Source: Lycorma delicatula (lineage: Eukaryota; Arthropoda; Insecta; Hemiptera; Fulgoridae). From it: 64,000 bases of DNA. Under the pieces are notes generated by a model, which was not told the origin of the DNA, made no database searches, and saw only the letters and a list, made by a program, of their open reading frames with translations. Where the stretch lies: contig NC_134460.1 of NCBI RefSeq assembly GCF_047948215.1, positions 128,696,324-128,760,323 on the forward strand, in the 5' to 3' direction. Shown in pieces: positions 12,651-23,505 of the stretch (its first letter is position 1; each line of letters begins with the position of its first letter). The translations under genes and the position numbers were made by a program.

Positions 12651-14240
12651 GAAAGCAAATATTATAAGCGGTTTCATAACTTATCTGAACCGGCATCCAG
12701 TTTTTTGCAGATAATATAAAAAAAAAAATAAATAAATAAAATAAATATTAATAATAATAAATCATATATATATATATATATATATAAAAATAAGTAATAT
12801 TATTTTCATCAAAAAATTTAAATATGTAAAAATATTTAAAAAGAAAATAATATTTTTTATACGGTTAGAAGCACACCAAATTTCTGTAGATCAGCAAAAT
12901 GAACAGTCGTCGTAAATTTGTTTTACTGATAATTATTTTTTAAACATATTATATTTTTTGTTTTAAAATAAATATCTATCATCTAAATTTGGGCAGATAA
13001 GTGTAATTTATTTTATATAATAAAATTTTCTAAATTAAACAACCTAAACATATAAAACAAATTTAATATTTTTACAATTTACTTTTTAACTTAATTTACC
13101 ATATTTCGATTGAAAATAAATCAAACGTTTATTTCAATTATGATAAAATTACAGAAGTACTTTAAGAATTTTTTTAACTGACTTCACACAAAACAGGAGA
13201 TTTTCAATTCTATATCTATGATTAAGCCTTTCAATCAAATAATGTACCGACTTCGGTTATTTTTATTTTATTTTGCAGATGAAATTCATTTGGTGGCTCC
13301 GTTGTGAGTCTTTTGTCTTAAAATAAGTAGAAATTTTTTTAAATGAACATCGTTTACACAAACGATTTGAAGATCTATATATCTTTTTTTTAATATAAAA
13401 TTGTTATAGCTTAATGCATACAACCTTATTAATGTCTTTCAAATATTAACAGAATTTTTACATAAAAATTAGTTGGAAATTTTGAAAAAATAATAAATAA
13501 AATCATATAATGAAATTCTCTTAATTCCTATAAAATAAAGAATTATTACAAATTTATAAAAGTGCCACGTTAAACGCTACAAATTTTAGCTTATGATTGT
13601 TAAAAAAATGAACAGATTGTATTTTTTTTCTTTATTTCCAGGCCTGAAATCTTTCAATAATGTATATATATATATATATTGATTCTTTATGAATATATTT
13701 ATGGTATTTCTTTTAATTAAATTAATCATAAAAAGGATAAATAAAATAATTTTCTTATAAGTAGCTTTTCACCCCTTCTATCTATTACATAGGCTGTACA
13801 CGTATCTTTATATTAAATAAAGAAGTGGGTCACGCTACACTACCCTAATTTTTTCACCTAGTTATAATAGATATGAACAATTTATATTAATGTTGGTGAG
13901 TTTTTATACTAATTTGTTTTCAAGTGCCATCTGATTTGTTAAATCCAGAGTATCTAGTGAAGTCCCAACTTTAAATTAAGTAAAAAAGATTGTAACTGCT
14001 CAATACTACACACTTAAACAATGTTGAAAGAAAATTGTTTGATTCCATTCAGAACCCAAAAAAAGAGAATTTTAACAAAATAAAGTAAAAAAAAAACATC
14101 AAAACTTTTCCTGTGTATGATTAAATACATCATATACAGTAAGTGTATGTGTGTTTGAAAAGACAAAAAACATGGATGGAAGTAAAGAATTTATCAAGAA
14201 GATTTAAAATGAAATGATAAGAAAAAAAATGAAGTAAAGA
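12651..14240. other. AT-rich spacer with two TA tracts
   Basis: No gene seen. Short TA microsatellites lie at 12764-12786 and 13663-13679. Confidence 0.55.
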
Positions 14241-14249
14241 ACAAACTGA

Positions 14250-14490
14250 GTCCATTTTGAAAGGCGACGGGGTATCGATTTCAAATTACGCCTGGCAAAA
14301 CTCGATTACGGGTAAGCCTCGACGGGAAGTAACGACCCCGCCAATTAAACTGACGTTAAAGTATTACTATGCTTGGTACTTCATTGAACTTCTCTCAGCC
14401 CGTCTTACGAGATTAACTGCGCCCTCAGATTATGTCAACCAACCCAACGAACCTCTGTCTTCTCCATCTTACGACGTTTCCAAAACTTGA
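14250..14490 (+). other. CpG-richer island with short open frame, unrecognised
   Basis: About 240 bp of near-balanced base composition with many CpG, sharply different from its flanks. A frame open from 14257 to 14490 gives a 77-residue product with no known domain. ACGGGTAAGC at about 14309-14318 resembles a splice donor, so an exon of an unknown host transcript is possible; a repeat fragment is equally possible. Confidence 0.3.
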
Positions 14491-14887
14491 AATAATGCGT
14501 AACGTACCTAAAACTATACGTACGTTAAACCCCGACCAAAATACCCATCTTATTACTTCTATATTAATGAATATTGGGAACGGATCAGGAACTTCTTCTT
14601 TATGGTAAATATAATCTGCAACTTTGTTATTATTTGGTAGTTAGGGTAATTGAAAAACAACACAAATTAGCTAACTTTATTCGTTAGCTGAATGTTTTAA
14701 AAATAATAAAACATAATTCCAAAAATTAAACAATAGAAAAAATTCAATTAAAAAAATAATGTTTAATATTACAACGACAGTATGTTTGTAAAATTGTAAG
14801 ACTAATGAATTAAATGTTGCATAACTAGTTTATGTAATAAAAATAGAATATGCAACTAGCTTACTTACCGCCTTAACAGCTATTTTT

Positions 14888-15130
14888 ACTTTCTTGTACG
14901 AAGTAAAGGAAGTATTGTGATCACGAAAAATTTAGGTTTTTAGATTTCAACGGAAATATCCATTTTTACCATCTCTGAATCTATTTTGACTAGTTTCGGC
15001 GTGACGTCTGTACAAACGTACGTATGAGCGTATGTATCTCGCATAACTAAATAACGATTAGACGTAGGATAATGAAATTTTGGATTTAGGACTATTGTAA
15101 CATCTAGTTGTGCATCTCCCCTTTTTATTG
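14888..15130 (+). repeat. Family B element, 5' part
   Basis: Starts ACTTTCTTGTACGAAGTAAA at 14888 and follows the family through GGAAGTATTGTGATCACG, the CGGAAATATCCATTTTTACC block, TTTCGGCGTGACGTCTG, GTATGTATCTCGCATAACTA and AACATCTAGTTGTGCA, stopping near TTTTTATTGCAATCGACTTG at about 15133. The 3' half is absent. It shows the left half more clearly than the 5.9-kb copy does. Confidence 0.85.
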
Positions 15131-17197
15131 CAATCGACTTGATTGCAACCAAGTTAGGTTTTAGTATATTTTGAAAAAACATACAATTTTGCTTTACCAT
15201 GTATATATGAATGCTTATAATTCAACTAAATTTTGAGGTTTTCCTCCTTTCTAAAAATCAAAATTTTATGTTGCGGTAGCTTAAAAAAATTTTAAAGTGA
15301 ATTCTTCTCAGTGGAAAAATAAGCTTTTAATATAAGATTTATTTATAGTTTATTTGCTAATAATAAATGAAATATATTTTCTCTTTTTAATTATGTAGTA
15401 AATTATTAATTAAAAAAATATTATTTTACACTTTTTCGACGTTTAGTTGGTAAGAGAAAGTGTCATCTACGGTAGTGATGCGGGTTTCCGAGCCTACCGT
15501 GTGTAGCATGTGTAATATATTTGAACCTATTTCTTTATCTCCCTTCCCTATAAGTGCACGTCTAGCCTATCTACAAATTAACTATGATTCAAAACTCTTT
15601 CGTCTTACCTTGAGCCTACTATTTTTATAAAAAAAAGTTGTATCAACGTTCCTAAAGTAAAAATATTAATCTGCCTACCCGAGCCTATATTGTTATGTAT
15701 GTACGTGTACCTGTCTACGCTATCTAGCCTACCTACCCTCTCTCCACCACTGCTTTCGTACACTTCGTAAAAATATAATTATGTACCACTCAGTAGATTC
15801 TATCATGTTTTAAGTTCCTGGCGTGATAACAAGATCGGAAAGGAGGTTCCCTCGGTAAATTCAACAAAAAATCCATTCCAAAAACAAGACCAATAGTGCG
15901 TATATAATCTAAATATGATTTTCAGAAATGAAAATTAACCGGGATGTTTCTATAGTAATAAAATTTATTCATCTTTATATTTTCTTATTATTGAAAAAAA
16001 ATTGTTTGATTATTTTATTTCGATAAATTACACAAGCAAAATTTAGTAGTCAGTTATACTTATTTCTTTTTCAACCCGTTCATTGAACAAGAAAATAGAA
16101 AATGCAAAATACTTATTCAAAAATTATCAATCGTGTTAAAATTAGTGAATAGAAAATTAACTAGATAACATATTCAAAAAAAATTCTAAGAGGCCAATAG
16201 AGTCCTACAACGCAAGAAACTAGAAAATGAATGAAACAAGGAGACAATTTAAGTTTTTACAATAAAATGGAACACTACTATTTATAATAGGTTGGTTAAT
16301 GTGCGAAAAAATTGAGTCTAGTTAAGTTTTAGAAACACATTTAAAAAAAAACTAATTTTAATTTCTATATTATACTATAAAGAACTCATCTATACAACTA
16401 AACGTATCGTTTATACATTAATAATAACTCAGAAAACACGATATCAGTGTCCTTTCTGCTTTATACTATTTCCAAACCCCGCAAATTTATAAACTAGTTT
16501 AATAAAAAATTATAAAAATTAGGATAGAATATGGGCGTTGTCTCTGCCTCATCAGTATTGTGAAATAACAATTACCATAATTTTACAATACTGAAGTCGG
16601 CATAAAAATGTTTAGGTATATTTCCTGCTAGGTATTGTTTCACATCGAGTCGAAATGAATTGTAATTAGTTGTTTTACTATTATAATTTAAAAAAATACT
16701 TTTTGTAAATTTGGAATAAAGACTGAAAAAACAAATATGTCAACGAAAAAAGAGGTTAATTAAAAACTTGCATTCAACTGCAACGTCTCCAACATTAACA
16801 GCTATTAACTGCCTTACAACATTGAATCCGCTGTCCAATAAGAAAAATATTATACATTACATACGAGCACGGTCTAAATTCTCATAAAAGAACTTATGTT
16901 TGTCCTTTAACTTAGATTACTTGGTTAATTCTGATGCATTAACTGATCTCACGTAAAAATAAAGATGTAATATAAGATATTAACGGCAATTATTTCTTCA
17001 TTTTTAAGTGGGTTTTAAAAAAGAAAAACGATGAAAAAGTAAAGTATTTAATTTGGCATATGATTTTGTGCAAGCACAATAAAACTTCAATTCCAAATAT
17101 TCTTTCCTTAGTTAACTTTTACTGCATACAGTAAAATATATATCTAAACATTTCTGGACAAATATATATCTAAACAATCTGGAGATTTTCTGCAGAA
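15131..17197. other. AT-rich spacer with a CCTAC-rich patch
   Basis: No gene seen. Between about 15490 and 15745 the short motif AGCCTA recurs at least six times in an otherwise pyrimidine-rich stretch, perhaps a decayed tandem repeat. The rest is featureless AT-rich DNA. Confidence 0.45.
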
Positions 17198-17645
17198 CAG
17201 TGATTCTCAGCCTTTTTAGATCTACGACCTTCAAAAAGTAAAAAAAAAAATATATTTGAATAATTCGCGACCCCCAACCCCAACCCAATAAAACCTAGTT
17301 AAAACTATGTAGCTGCGTTGATAGCGACGGGTATGAACATGCTTTTATGAAGTGTACAGTCATGAGCAATTTATAAGTCCCCCTTGATATGTACGTGCTC
17401 CGTGTAATTTAGTCTACTTGCATAATATTCGCTGTAGAGCGTCATGTTCGAAAATGCATATGATACGTTTGAAAGCGTCGTGTTCTCAGGAGTATAAAAG
17501 AGAAGTAAGAGACTGCAGAACGTCAGTTTAGTTTTGAATGCGAAGCGTGTATCTGGTTCTTTTATTTAAGTTTTTAAAAGCGTGGTTTGTTGAAAATAAT
17601 AATAATTGAGGTTTTGGATTTTTAGTGTGTGGTCAAACGGTGTAA
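17198..17645 (+). mobile_element. hAT-like DNA transposon terminus, partial
   Basis: CAGTGATTCTCAGCCTTTTT at 17198-17217, then CTACGACCTTC and, about 50 bp on, TTCGCGACCCCCAACCCC, is the layout of the terminal inverted repeat and subterminal region of many hAT elements (CAGnGnTTCTCAACC ... CGACCCC). The sequence to about 17645 is GC-richer than its flanks and has no open frame, as expected for a 5' untranslated region. The matching right terminus was not found: a family B piece starts at 17663, so the hAT copy is truncated or interrupted there. Confidence 0.7.
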
Positions 17646-17662
17646 TAATTATTATCGTAGGC

Positions 17663-18345
17663 AATTATTATCATAGGTTCCAGAGTTATAGCAAAATGAA
17701 ATTTTAATTAATAAAATATTTGGATCTTACAAGGGGAAGGAACATCGGTTCGAATCCAACTTCATGTACATATATTTTTTTAAAACTTTTTTAAAAATTT
17801 AAATACATTGATTTATTAATAATTATTAACCTGTATAAAAAAAAGTTTTACAGTAAATAATAATTCAGAAATAAAAAAAAAAACAATGAAAATAATCAGA
17901 ATTTATTAATGAAATAAAATTTTACGTACTTTTTATTTTAATTCAAAAAGTTGTACAAAGAATTATTAATAAATCAATTTTTTGAAATTAAAAAATGTTA
18001 TATGTAAAAAAATATATGTAAATATAATATATGTATGAAGTCGGGTTCGAACCGATGTGTCTATGGTTATGGATCCGGCACGTTTTCACTTGCACCACAT
18101 TACTTGAGCGACGTGAAACACAATTAATATGTAAACTAATATAAAACGCATATACGGACACGACAAAAAATGCGATGCAATGTGGCGTCCACCACAATCC
18201 AATTGTGTAACTGTCCACTTTATTAAAGAATTGGAGGATCGTATCTCAATTTCAAATGAAATAAGTTAAAATAAAGTGTAGCAAAAAACTGTGTATATAT
18301 AATATAATAGGCTTACAAGGAAGTCATGTGGTGTGCACATCAAAT
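17663..18345 (+). repeat. Family B element, 3' half with an extra internal segment
   Basis: Starts at the CATAGGTTCCAGAGTTATAG block, continues through AATTAATAAAATATTTGGATC and the tRNA-like ACATCGGTTCGAATCCAACT (about 17743-17762), then the T-rich stretch and AACCTG. Between about 17960 and 18270 there is extra sequence not present in the other copies, which itself contains a reversed tRNA-like segment (18036-18110). The right end GGCTTACAAGGAAGTCATGT (about 18309-18328) is normal. It therefore looks like a family B copy carrying an insertion or an inverted internal duplication. Confidence 0.7.
18036..18110 (-). repeat. tRNA-like segment inside a family B copy
   Basis: On the minus strand this reads through TGGTGCAAGTGAAAACGTGC, an A-box-like region, then CGGATCCATAACC, which could form an anticodon loop with CAT, and then a strong B box CGGTTCGAACCCGA near 18044-18057. 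The stems do not all pair, so I do not call a functional tRNA. The same CATCGGTTCGAA phrase occurs in plus orientation in the other family B copies. Confidence 0.45.
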
Positions 18346-19480
18346 TTTTTTTGTATCTACATAAGAATTGTTTTATCACTGATGTTTTTATTTTTTTGCC
18401 GACCGATTCTTTACGTAAATTTAATATAACGTTAAGCTAAATAAATACTAAAAGTATACTCGAATACAAAGTTTGATCGGTTAAACTAATGAAGAGATCA
18501 TTTTTTTTATTGGGTAAAATATTTCTTGGTTTGAGTACGTCATCGAAAAAACTTATATCTAGCGATGGACAATATTCTGTTACATGAAAAATAGTAAAAT
18601 GTATAAAATAACATATATATATATATATTTAGTGAGCGATGTAGAATTTCCAACTCACTTCTGTCATAATAATTGTTTCAGAAAACAACAACGGAAATAA
18701 ATTATTTAAACACAGATTATAAGAATTTTATGTTAATATATAATTGTAAGAAATGAATTACCTTAATTCTAATTATCTGTATTTTGTTTTATTAGTATAA
18801 AAACCATAATGGTTGTAAGGAACTTGAAATGATTAAAAAGTCAAAAAATGATGAACCCTTTTTATGGATAACATGACATTGTGCCAGGATAATTAGGATA
18901 AGTTGGGAGTAAAGTGATATCTCATTACATTATTTATTGTCATAAATACATTAGTATTGTTATATTAGTATATTAATGTGCCAGGCCCCTCAGAGTAGAG
19001 GTGATATTCAGGGCTACAAGTGGCATCTTCAATTTTTCACCAGAGTGACTAGTAATAAATTGAACGTAAATAAACTCCGTGAAAGCAACTCTGACTGTAA
19101 TGCTGCTTATATACTCAGGTGCTTTGCTTGCGTCTCAGCCATAATAAAAATTGACAGTAGTTAGTGTAAAGCAACAAATTAATACATCGATTTCTTCTTT
19201 GAAATATGGCATACAAACTAAAATTTAACTGGAGGAATTAGATTATACATAATAAAAATATTAAGAAAAAATGATGAATTTAAATATTAAGACTGATAAA
19301 TTTAAAACAAACAGTTTTATTTGAAACATTTAAGTAGAAAAAAAATGATGGGTCAAGCAAGAATTACATTAAAAGTAAAGTAGAACAAATAAAGAAAACA
19401 ACTTTCCTTGAGGAAAAGACGTGTTTCTAGTAGAATGTTTTAAGATATGAAAATGATATTAAAATATATATACGAGTATA
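18346..19480. other. AT-rich spacer, no gene seen
   Basis: No recognisable coding or repeat sequence apart from a TA microsatellite at 18612-18629. The open frame at 18976-19164 has no known domain. Confidence 0.5.
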
Positions 19481-19484
19481 TATT

Positions 19485-19862
19485 TTTTTCTTCTTCTCCC
19501 CCGGGCCGGATCCTGCAGTTAAGTATTACACAGCCCAGAGAAGTGTCCTTTACTATAACGGCCTCCACATCTCGGCCCGCCGGTCGGATCTCACTTTGCG
19601 CCCGCCTCAAACCCCCATTGTAGGATCCACCAGGCCTGGATATTCCGTCCGTGGGTCCCCACTTCGGGAGCCGGAACTTAGTCTTTATGCCAATGCCTCT
19701 AACGGGGGACACCCTGAGTGGGGCATCCCCGCCGGGACTCGGTCTTTTTCGCTCTGGGGTGCGAGAGTGCCCGTGCCTCATCGCTACCGCCCACTGAGCT
19801 ACAGCCCTCTGCGGACATGTAAGCTACACAGAGCTTACATGTCCGTGACATGGTGGCAATGA
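19485..19862 (-). mobile_element. LINE 3' end fragment, 5'-truncated
   Basis: A GC-rich block in minus orientation that ends at 19485-19500 in an A-rich tail. The last 70 bp before the tail (minus strand: GAGGCCGTTATAGT, GACACTTCTCTGGG, GATCCGGCCCGGGGGAGAAG) aligns with the end of the insert at 51.94-52.33 kb, so both are 3' ends of one LINE family. A frame from 19781 to 19440 is open but resembles no domain; it may be 3' untranslated sequence. At the far end 19813-19825 and 19832-19844 form a perfect 13-bp inverted repeat with a 6-nt loop. Confidence 0.7.
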
Positions 19863-20771
19863 AATAGTTATAAATATAGTTTTATAACTAAAACTACTAA
19901 GTAAATAAAAATTGTGTAAATACTGAAAGTTCTGCGACCATGATGCCTTGAGGAAATTCCCATTCATAAATAAAATCCAAAAATGATACAATTTAAAATA
20001 ATTAGATTTTAAGTGAATTAAAACTTCAAAGTTGACTGTTACTGTTATTAATTGTAATTAGTTTATAGATATTAAATAATAGTTTAAAGATATTATTATA
20101 GTTATAATAGTTTTTAGATATTAAATGTTATTCAAATATTTAAATTCATACTTAATACAATTGGAAAAGGAAATGAACATCTATTTGTCTAATAAGCTAA
20201 ATTAACTACAGACTGATAATTTGAACTTACATCGTTAGTATTAATAATTGTAATATTATATAAAAAGAATTTTCAGATCAATTTTTTGCTAAAAGAATTT
20301 TAAAAGAAAATCTACAACGGTAAAAAAAATCATCGAAATTTACTCAGACGAAAAGAAAAGTACAAAACTAAAGTTAAACAATATAAATCCAAATATTTTG
20401 AATTTTGTGATCGAAATGTATAAGTTTAGTTTTTCAATTACAGATAAAATAGTTATTCATTTGAACTAGTAAAAATACAATTTAGTTATTTATTAACTTC
20501 TGTGATAAGAAAAGGGATAATGGAATAAACTTATGAATTAGTTATTAGGATTGCAATTAAACACACCAAATAAGGGGTCGAACATTTTAAGTTAAAATCT
20601 CAACAGCAACAAAATCAACAGTATAATGAATTCTAGCTCACGTTTATCTTGAAATCTGCATTGCATTTCTACCCAGACACAAAACCGTATTACAAATTAA
20701 TTACGTTTGTAAAAAGAAAAAAAAAATGATAATAATTATAATAAAATACCGAAATAAAAAGAAAAATGAGA
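19863..20771. other. AT-rich spacer, no gene seen
   Basis: Featureless AT-rich DNA. Confidence 0.5.
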
Positions 20772-20847
20772 AAACCTTTAAAATAACATTATAATTTAAT
20801 AATTCGTTTTTTATTTTTAACCAGTGATTAAACCTTTAAAATAACAT
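20772..20847. repeat. 18-bp direct repeat flanking 40 bp
   Basis: AAACCTTTAAAATAACAT occurs at 20772-20789 and 20830-20847 with a 40-bp AT-rich spacer. It lies just beyond the end of the LINE RT relic and could be a local duplication or target-site duplication. Confidence 0.8.
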
Positions 20848-20869
20848 GAAGTTTAATATAAGCCAATTT

Positions 20870-21164
20870 CTATCTATTTATTGCCAAGTCAGCGCATTCT
20901 TCTAACCCGAATTCCATGTATATATCAGAGGTATAGATTCGTACTGTATTTAATAAGGACTCAATTTCATCTTGCGATTTATCGTACAATTTTAAATCGT
21001 CGATGCTAAGAAAGTGGTTTAGCTTTTTTGAGGACTTGGAGACTTGGTATCCGTTGCCTGTTTTGTTCATAATTGTGGACAATGGTACTAATGCGAATAT
21101 AAACTGGACTGAGGAGAGTGAGTCTCCTTGGAATATATCGCGACGAATGTTAACATTGGCTACA
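20870..21164 (-). pseudogene. Interrupted LINE (X) reverse transcriptase, downstream part
   Basis: Minus-strand reading gives DIFQGDSLSS, matching the F-Q-G-D-S-L-S-P block of LINE reverse transcriptases (RT motif 4). It continues through NKTGNGYQ and HFLSIDDLKLYDKS, in which the two aspartates of the catalytic box are kept (20996-21001) although the preceding residues are changed, and then LLNTVRIYTSDIYMEFGLEECA to a stop near 20870. The frame is open for over 70 codons. The style (DDLKLYGK, MEFGLDKC) belongs to a LINE group different from R1 and Jockey; I would place it near R2/R4-type elements, tentatively. The upstream part of the same gene is at 23078-23505, beyond an inserted R1-clade LINE. 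Confidence 0.8.
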
Positions 21165-21175
21165 ACCTCTCCTCC
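21165..21175. repeat. Target-site duplication, left copy
   Basis: ACCTCTCCTCC, identical to 23067-23077. The two copies bracket the R1-clade insertion, and the poly-A side of the insert (T run on the plus strand) follows directly at 21176. Confidence 0.9.
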
Positions 21176-23066
21176 TTTTTTTTTGTTTTACGGAAGTGGG
21201 AAAATTTGCCTCAGCCGAACGTCCAGTAACCCGTACATACTGGGTGTGTGGGGTTCACCGCATGCACGGTGGGATCCACTAAAAATTTACTCCCTCCTAA
21301 TGACGTGGTGACAGAACCACATAATAAAGTTATCATTGCCATCACGCGTGTCAACGGGCACACCTGTATAGCCTTCGATCCACAGCTTCAGGCGTCCCCC
21401 GAAGGCACCCAGCAGCGAAGATTTGGTTACACCCCCTCTGCCCACCACTGGAAGCTGGCCTACCACCATCACTCACCAGCAATACACTACCCTCTAATGC
21501 TCTTTCTCATTCATCTTCGTAGAAAGAACTTCCCGGAACCAACTACAACGTCTGTTCCATTCGTCATCAGAATTAAGCATCCTTTCCATCACTTCCTCTG
21601 GGGAGATTTGTCCACTAACTGGGCGCATCTCTGCCTACTTCGGACACTCCAAGAAAGTGTGTTCGACGTCATCTGGGAGTCCAGAATATCGATAACCCGG
21701 GGTCGTGTGTCTCTTCCTGGCGTACAGGAACTTATTGAACGGTCCATGGCCCGATAACCATTGGATCGTTCAAATGTCCGTCTCCCCATGCTTCCTATCA
21801 CATCATGTTCTAATACATGGAATTAACATATACGTCCAGCGACCAGTCGACGCATCGTTCCACCTAGTCTGCCAACGATCTAACAAGACAGTTCTAGGCA
21901 CAGCTCTCTCTACTCCCTGATATCGATCCCGCATTTCCTCCGCACAAAAATTCACCAGAGGCATCCTGGCTATCTCCAGCACTGCCTCAAGTAAGATAGT
22001 GGGGTACGCCTGCGCTACTCGGATCGCTAGCCGTCTATATGTCCTCTCCATCCTCATTCGATATCTTGCGAACCTAAGGGTCTCTGAACATACCGAGGTT
22101 GCATACAACATCGCTGAAATGACTGTGGCAGCAATAATCCGCTGCTTGGAGACTTTGGGCTCCCCGATGTTGCCATCAGCCTGCAAACCGCCGAAGTCAC
22201 CCGTTCGGCTTTCCTGATTAATTACTTCACATGAGTCGAGAAACCTCTTCCAGAGCTCATCCAAACACCAAGGTTTTGATTTCCTCGATAAGACCACCTC
22301 CGTACTTTAAGCTTAACCGAAAATTGGGGGATCTTTCTCCTCCCTGCCATCAGGATCATAATTGTCTTGCAAGCCGAAATTTCCAGTCCCCTGTCCTTCA
22401 TCCACTGGACGACACGTTGCAGTGTTTCATTCGCACGAGTCCGAACCTCTTGGACATTTCTCCCCGACACCACAACCGCAAGGTCATCAGCATAAACCGT
22501 AAATTTAACCCCCGGAGGCAATTAACCCCTAAAAGGCCGTCGTAAGCCACATTCCATAACAGGTGGCCCAAGATTGACTCCTGGAGCACCCCTCTTTCCA
22601 TGGCCACGACGACCTCTTTTCCTTCCTCTGTAGTAATTCTCATCTCCCTATTGTCAGGTAATCCTGAATCATCCTGACGAAGTAGGGAGGAATCTTCTTA
22701 TCCGTCAGACTATCTAAAATAACATTCCACTTAATGCTATTGAACGCATTTCTAGTGTCGACTAAGATCACTAAAGGTATCTCTCTAGTGTGCCTCGTCT
22801 CATTTACAGCGTTATTGACCATTCCATAACAACCTTAATTGGGTCAATGGTGGACCATACCTTCCTGAAGCCATACTGTCTCCAGGACAGCCCACCCCGC
22901 CGCTCTCACTCCATATTTAGTCTCCTGGCAAAGAAGGCCTCAATAAACTTCCCAACGAATTAATTAGGGAAATTGGGCTGAAGCCCTCCCTCCTTCAGTA
23001 CCAGAACCAATCTGGTCGCCTTCCACGTCATCGGGATACTCTCCCTATATGAATTTTCACATGGAT
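21176..23066 (-). mobile_element. R1-clade non-LTR retrotransposon, 5'-truncated, inserted in LINE X
   Basis: A 1,891-bp insert in minus orientation, flanked by a perfect 11-bp target-site duplication and ending in a short A tail (plus-strand T run at 21176-21184). It lacks ORF1 and the endonuclease, as expected for 5' truncation during target-primed reverse transcription. It begins within the RT finger region and ends after ORF2 with a short 3' UTR containing TTTTTAGTGGATCC. The LINE X reading frame resumes across the duplication, which confirms the junctions. G+C is much higher than in the flanks. Confidence 0.92.
21500..23040 (-). pseudogene. R1-clade ORF2: reverse transcriptase and C-terminal domain, broken
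   Basis: Codes for the C-terminal two thirds of an R1-clade ORF2, the enzyme that copies element RNA into a nicked target. In order on the minus strand: MTWKATRLVLV and QYGFRK (about 23000-22860); RT motif A VDTRNAFNS (22736-22762); motif B region GVLQESILGHLLWNVAYDG (about 22535-22592), in which the usual P-Q-G has become L-Q-E; motif C YADDLAVVV (YADD at 22483-22494); LEISACKT; then a long C-terminal frame 22297-21803 with RRLAIRVAQAY and RWQTRWNDASTGRWT. Downstream, a shifted frame near 21700-21560 reads like the Cys/His-containing tail (DDVEHT). Motifs A, B and C lie in three different frames, so at least two frameshifts separate them and the gene is dead. Plus-strand frames here are shadows. 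Confidence 0.9.
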
Positions 23067-23077
23067 ACCTCTCCTCC
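23067..23077. repeat. Target-site duplication, right copy
   Basis: ACCTCTCCTCC, identical to 21165-21175, at the 5' truncation point of the R1-clade insert. Confidence 0.9.
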
Positions 23078-23505
23078 TGGTATCAATTTAGTTGTCCAAA
23101 TATCCATTGCCTTTCAATGAATTTCCGGATGCTGTTGCTGATTCCTACAATTTTCAAGAATTTTAGAATTCAGTCATGCGGTAAAGAGTCAAAGGCTTTC
23201 TTTCATCTATACAGGTCAATTATACGTTTGTTTTGCGTCTTTTACAATTTATCTAGGATCATTTTGTCAATGAACAGTAAGGTCTTTTGCTCCTCTTAAA
23301 TTTTGTTTGTTGCTCTGGTAAGTAAAGGTTGTTCTCTTCTCTAGGTGACCTTGTATTATGTCAGGTTTTATTACTGTCATTAATTTTAAAATCGTAGGAA
23401 GGTAGGTTAATGGCCTAAAGTTGCTTGGGATCTTTTTTCTTGATCTTGGGATTCTTTTCTTGGATCTTTTTGTTGATTGATGCGTGTACAGGTACAACAC
23501 TAGTT
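23078..23505 (-). pseudogene. Interrupted LINE (X) reverse transcriptase, upstream part
   Basis: Minus strand: KIPSNFRPLTYLPTILKLMT (from about 23440) matches the N-Y-R-P-I-T-C-L-P-T block that opens the RT domain of R2/R4-like LINEs. Then comes TYQSNKQNLRGAKDLTV (the family's Q-x-G-C-x-x-G-C-K-D region, with both cysteines lost), and in a second frame IDERKAFDSLPHD (motif A, with the aspartate of A-F-D-S kept). The frame that ends at the duplication (MDIWTTKLIPGGE) joins in register with the frame beginning at 21164. Several stops and frame changes show decay. The 5' limit near 23505 is abrupt and the rest of the element is missing. Confidence 0.78.

Noticed and set aside
18036..18110. Possible tRNA-Met (CAT) gene on the minus strand
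   Set aside because: Acceptor and anticodon stems do not pair properly and it lies inside a repeat copy.
21248..21757. 169-codon plus-strand frame, the longest of its area
   Set aside because: It is antisense to the C-terminal part of the R1-clade ORF2 and has no domain of its own.
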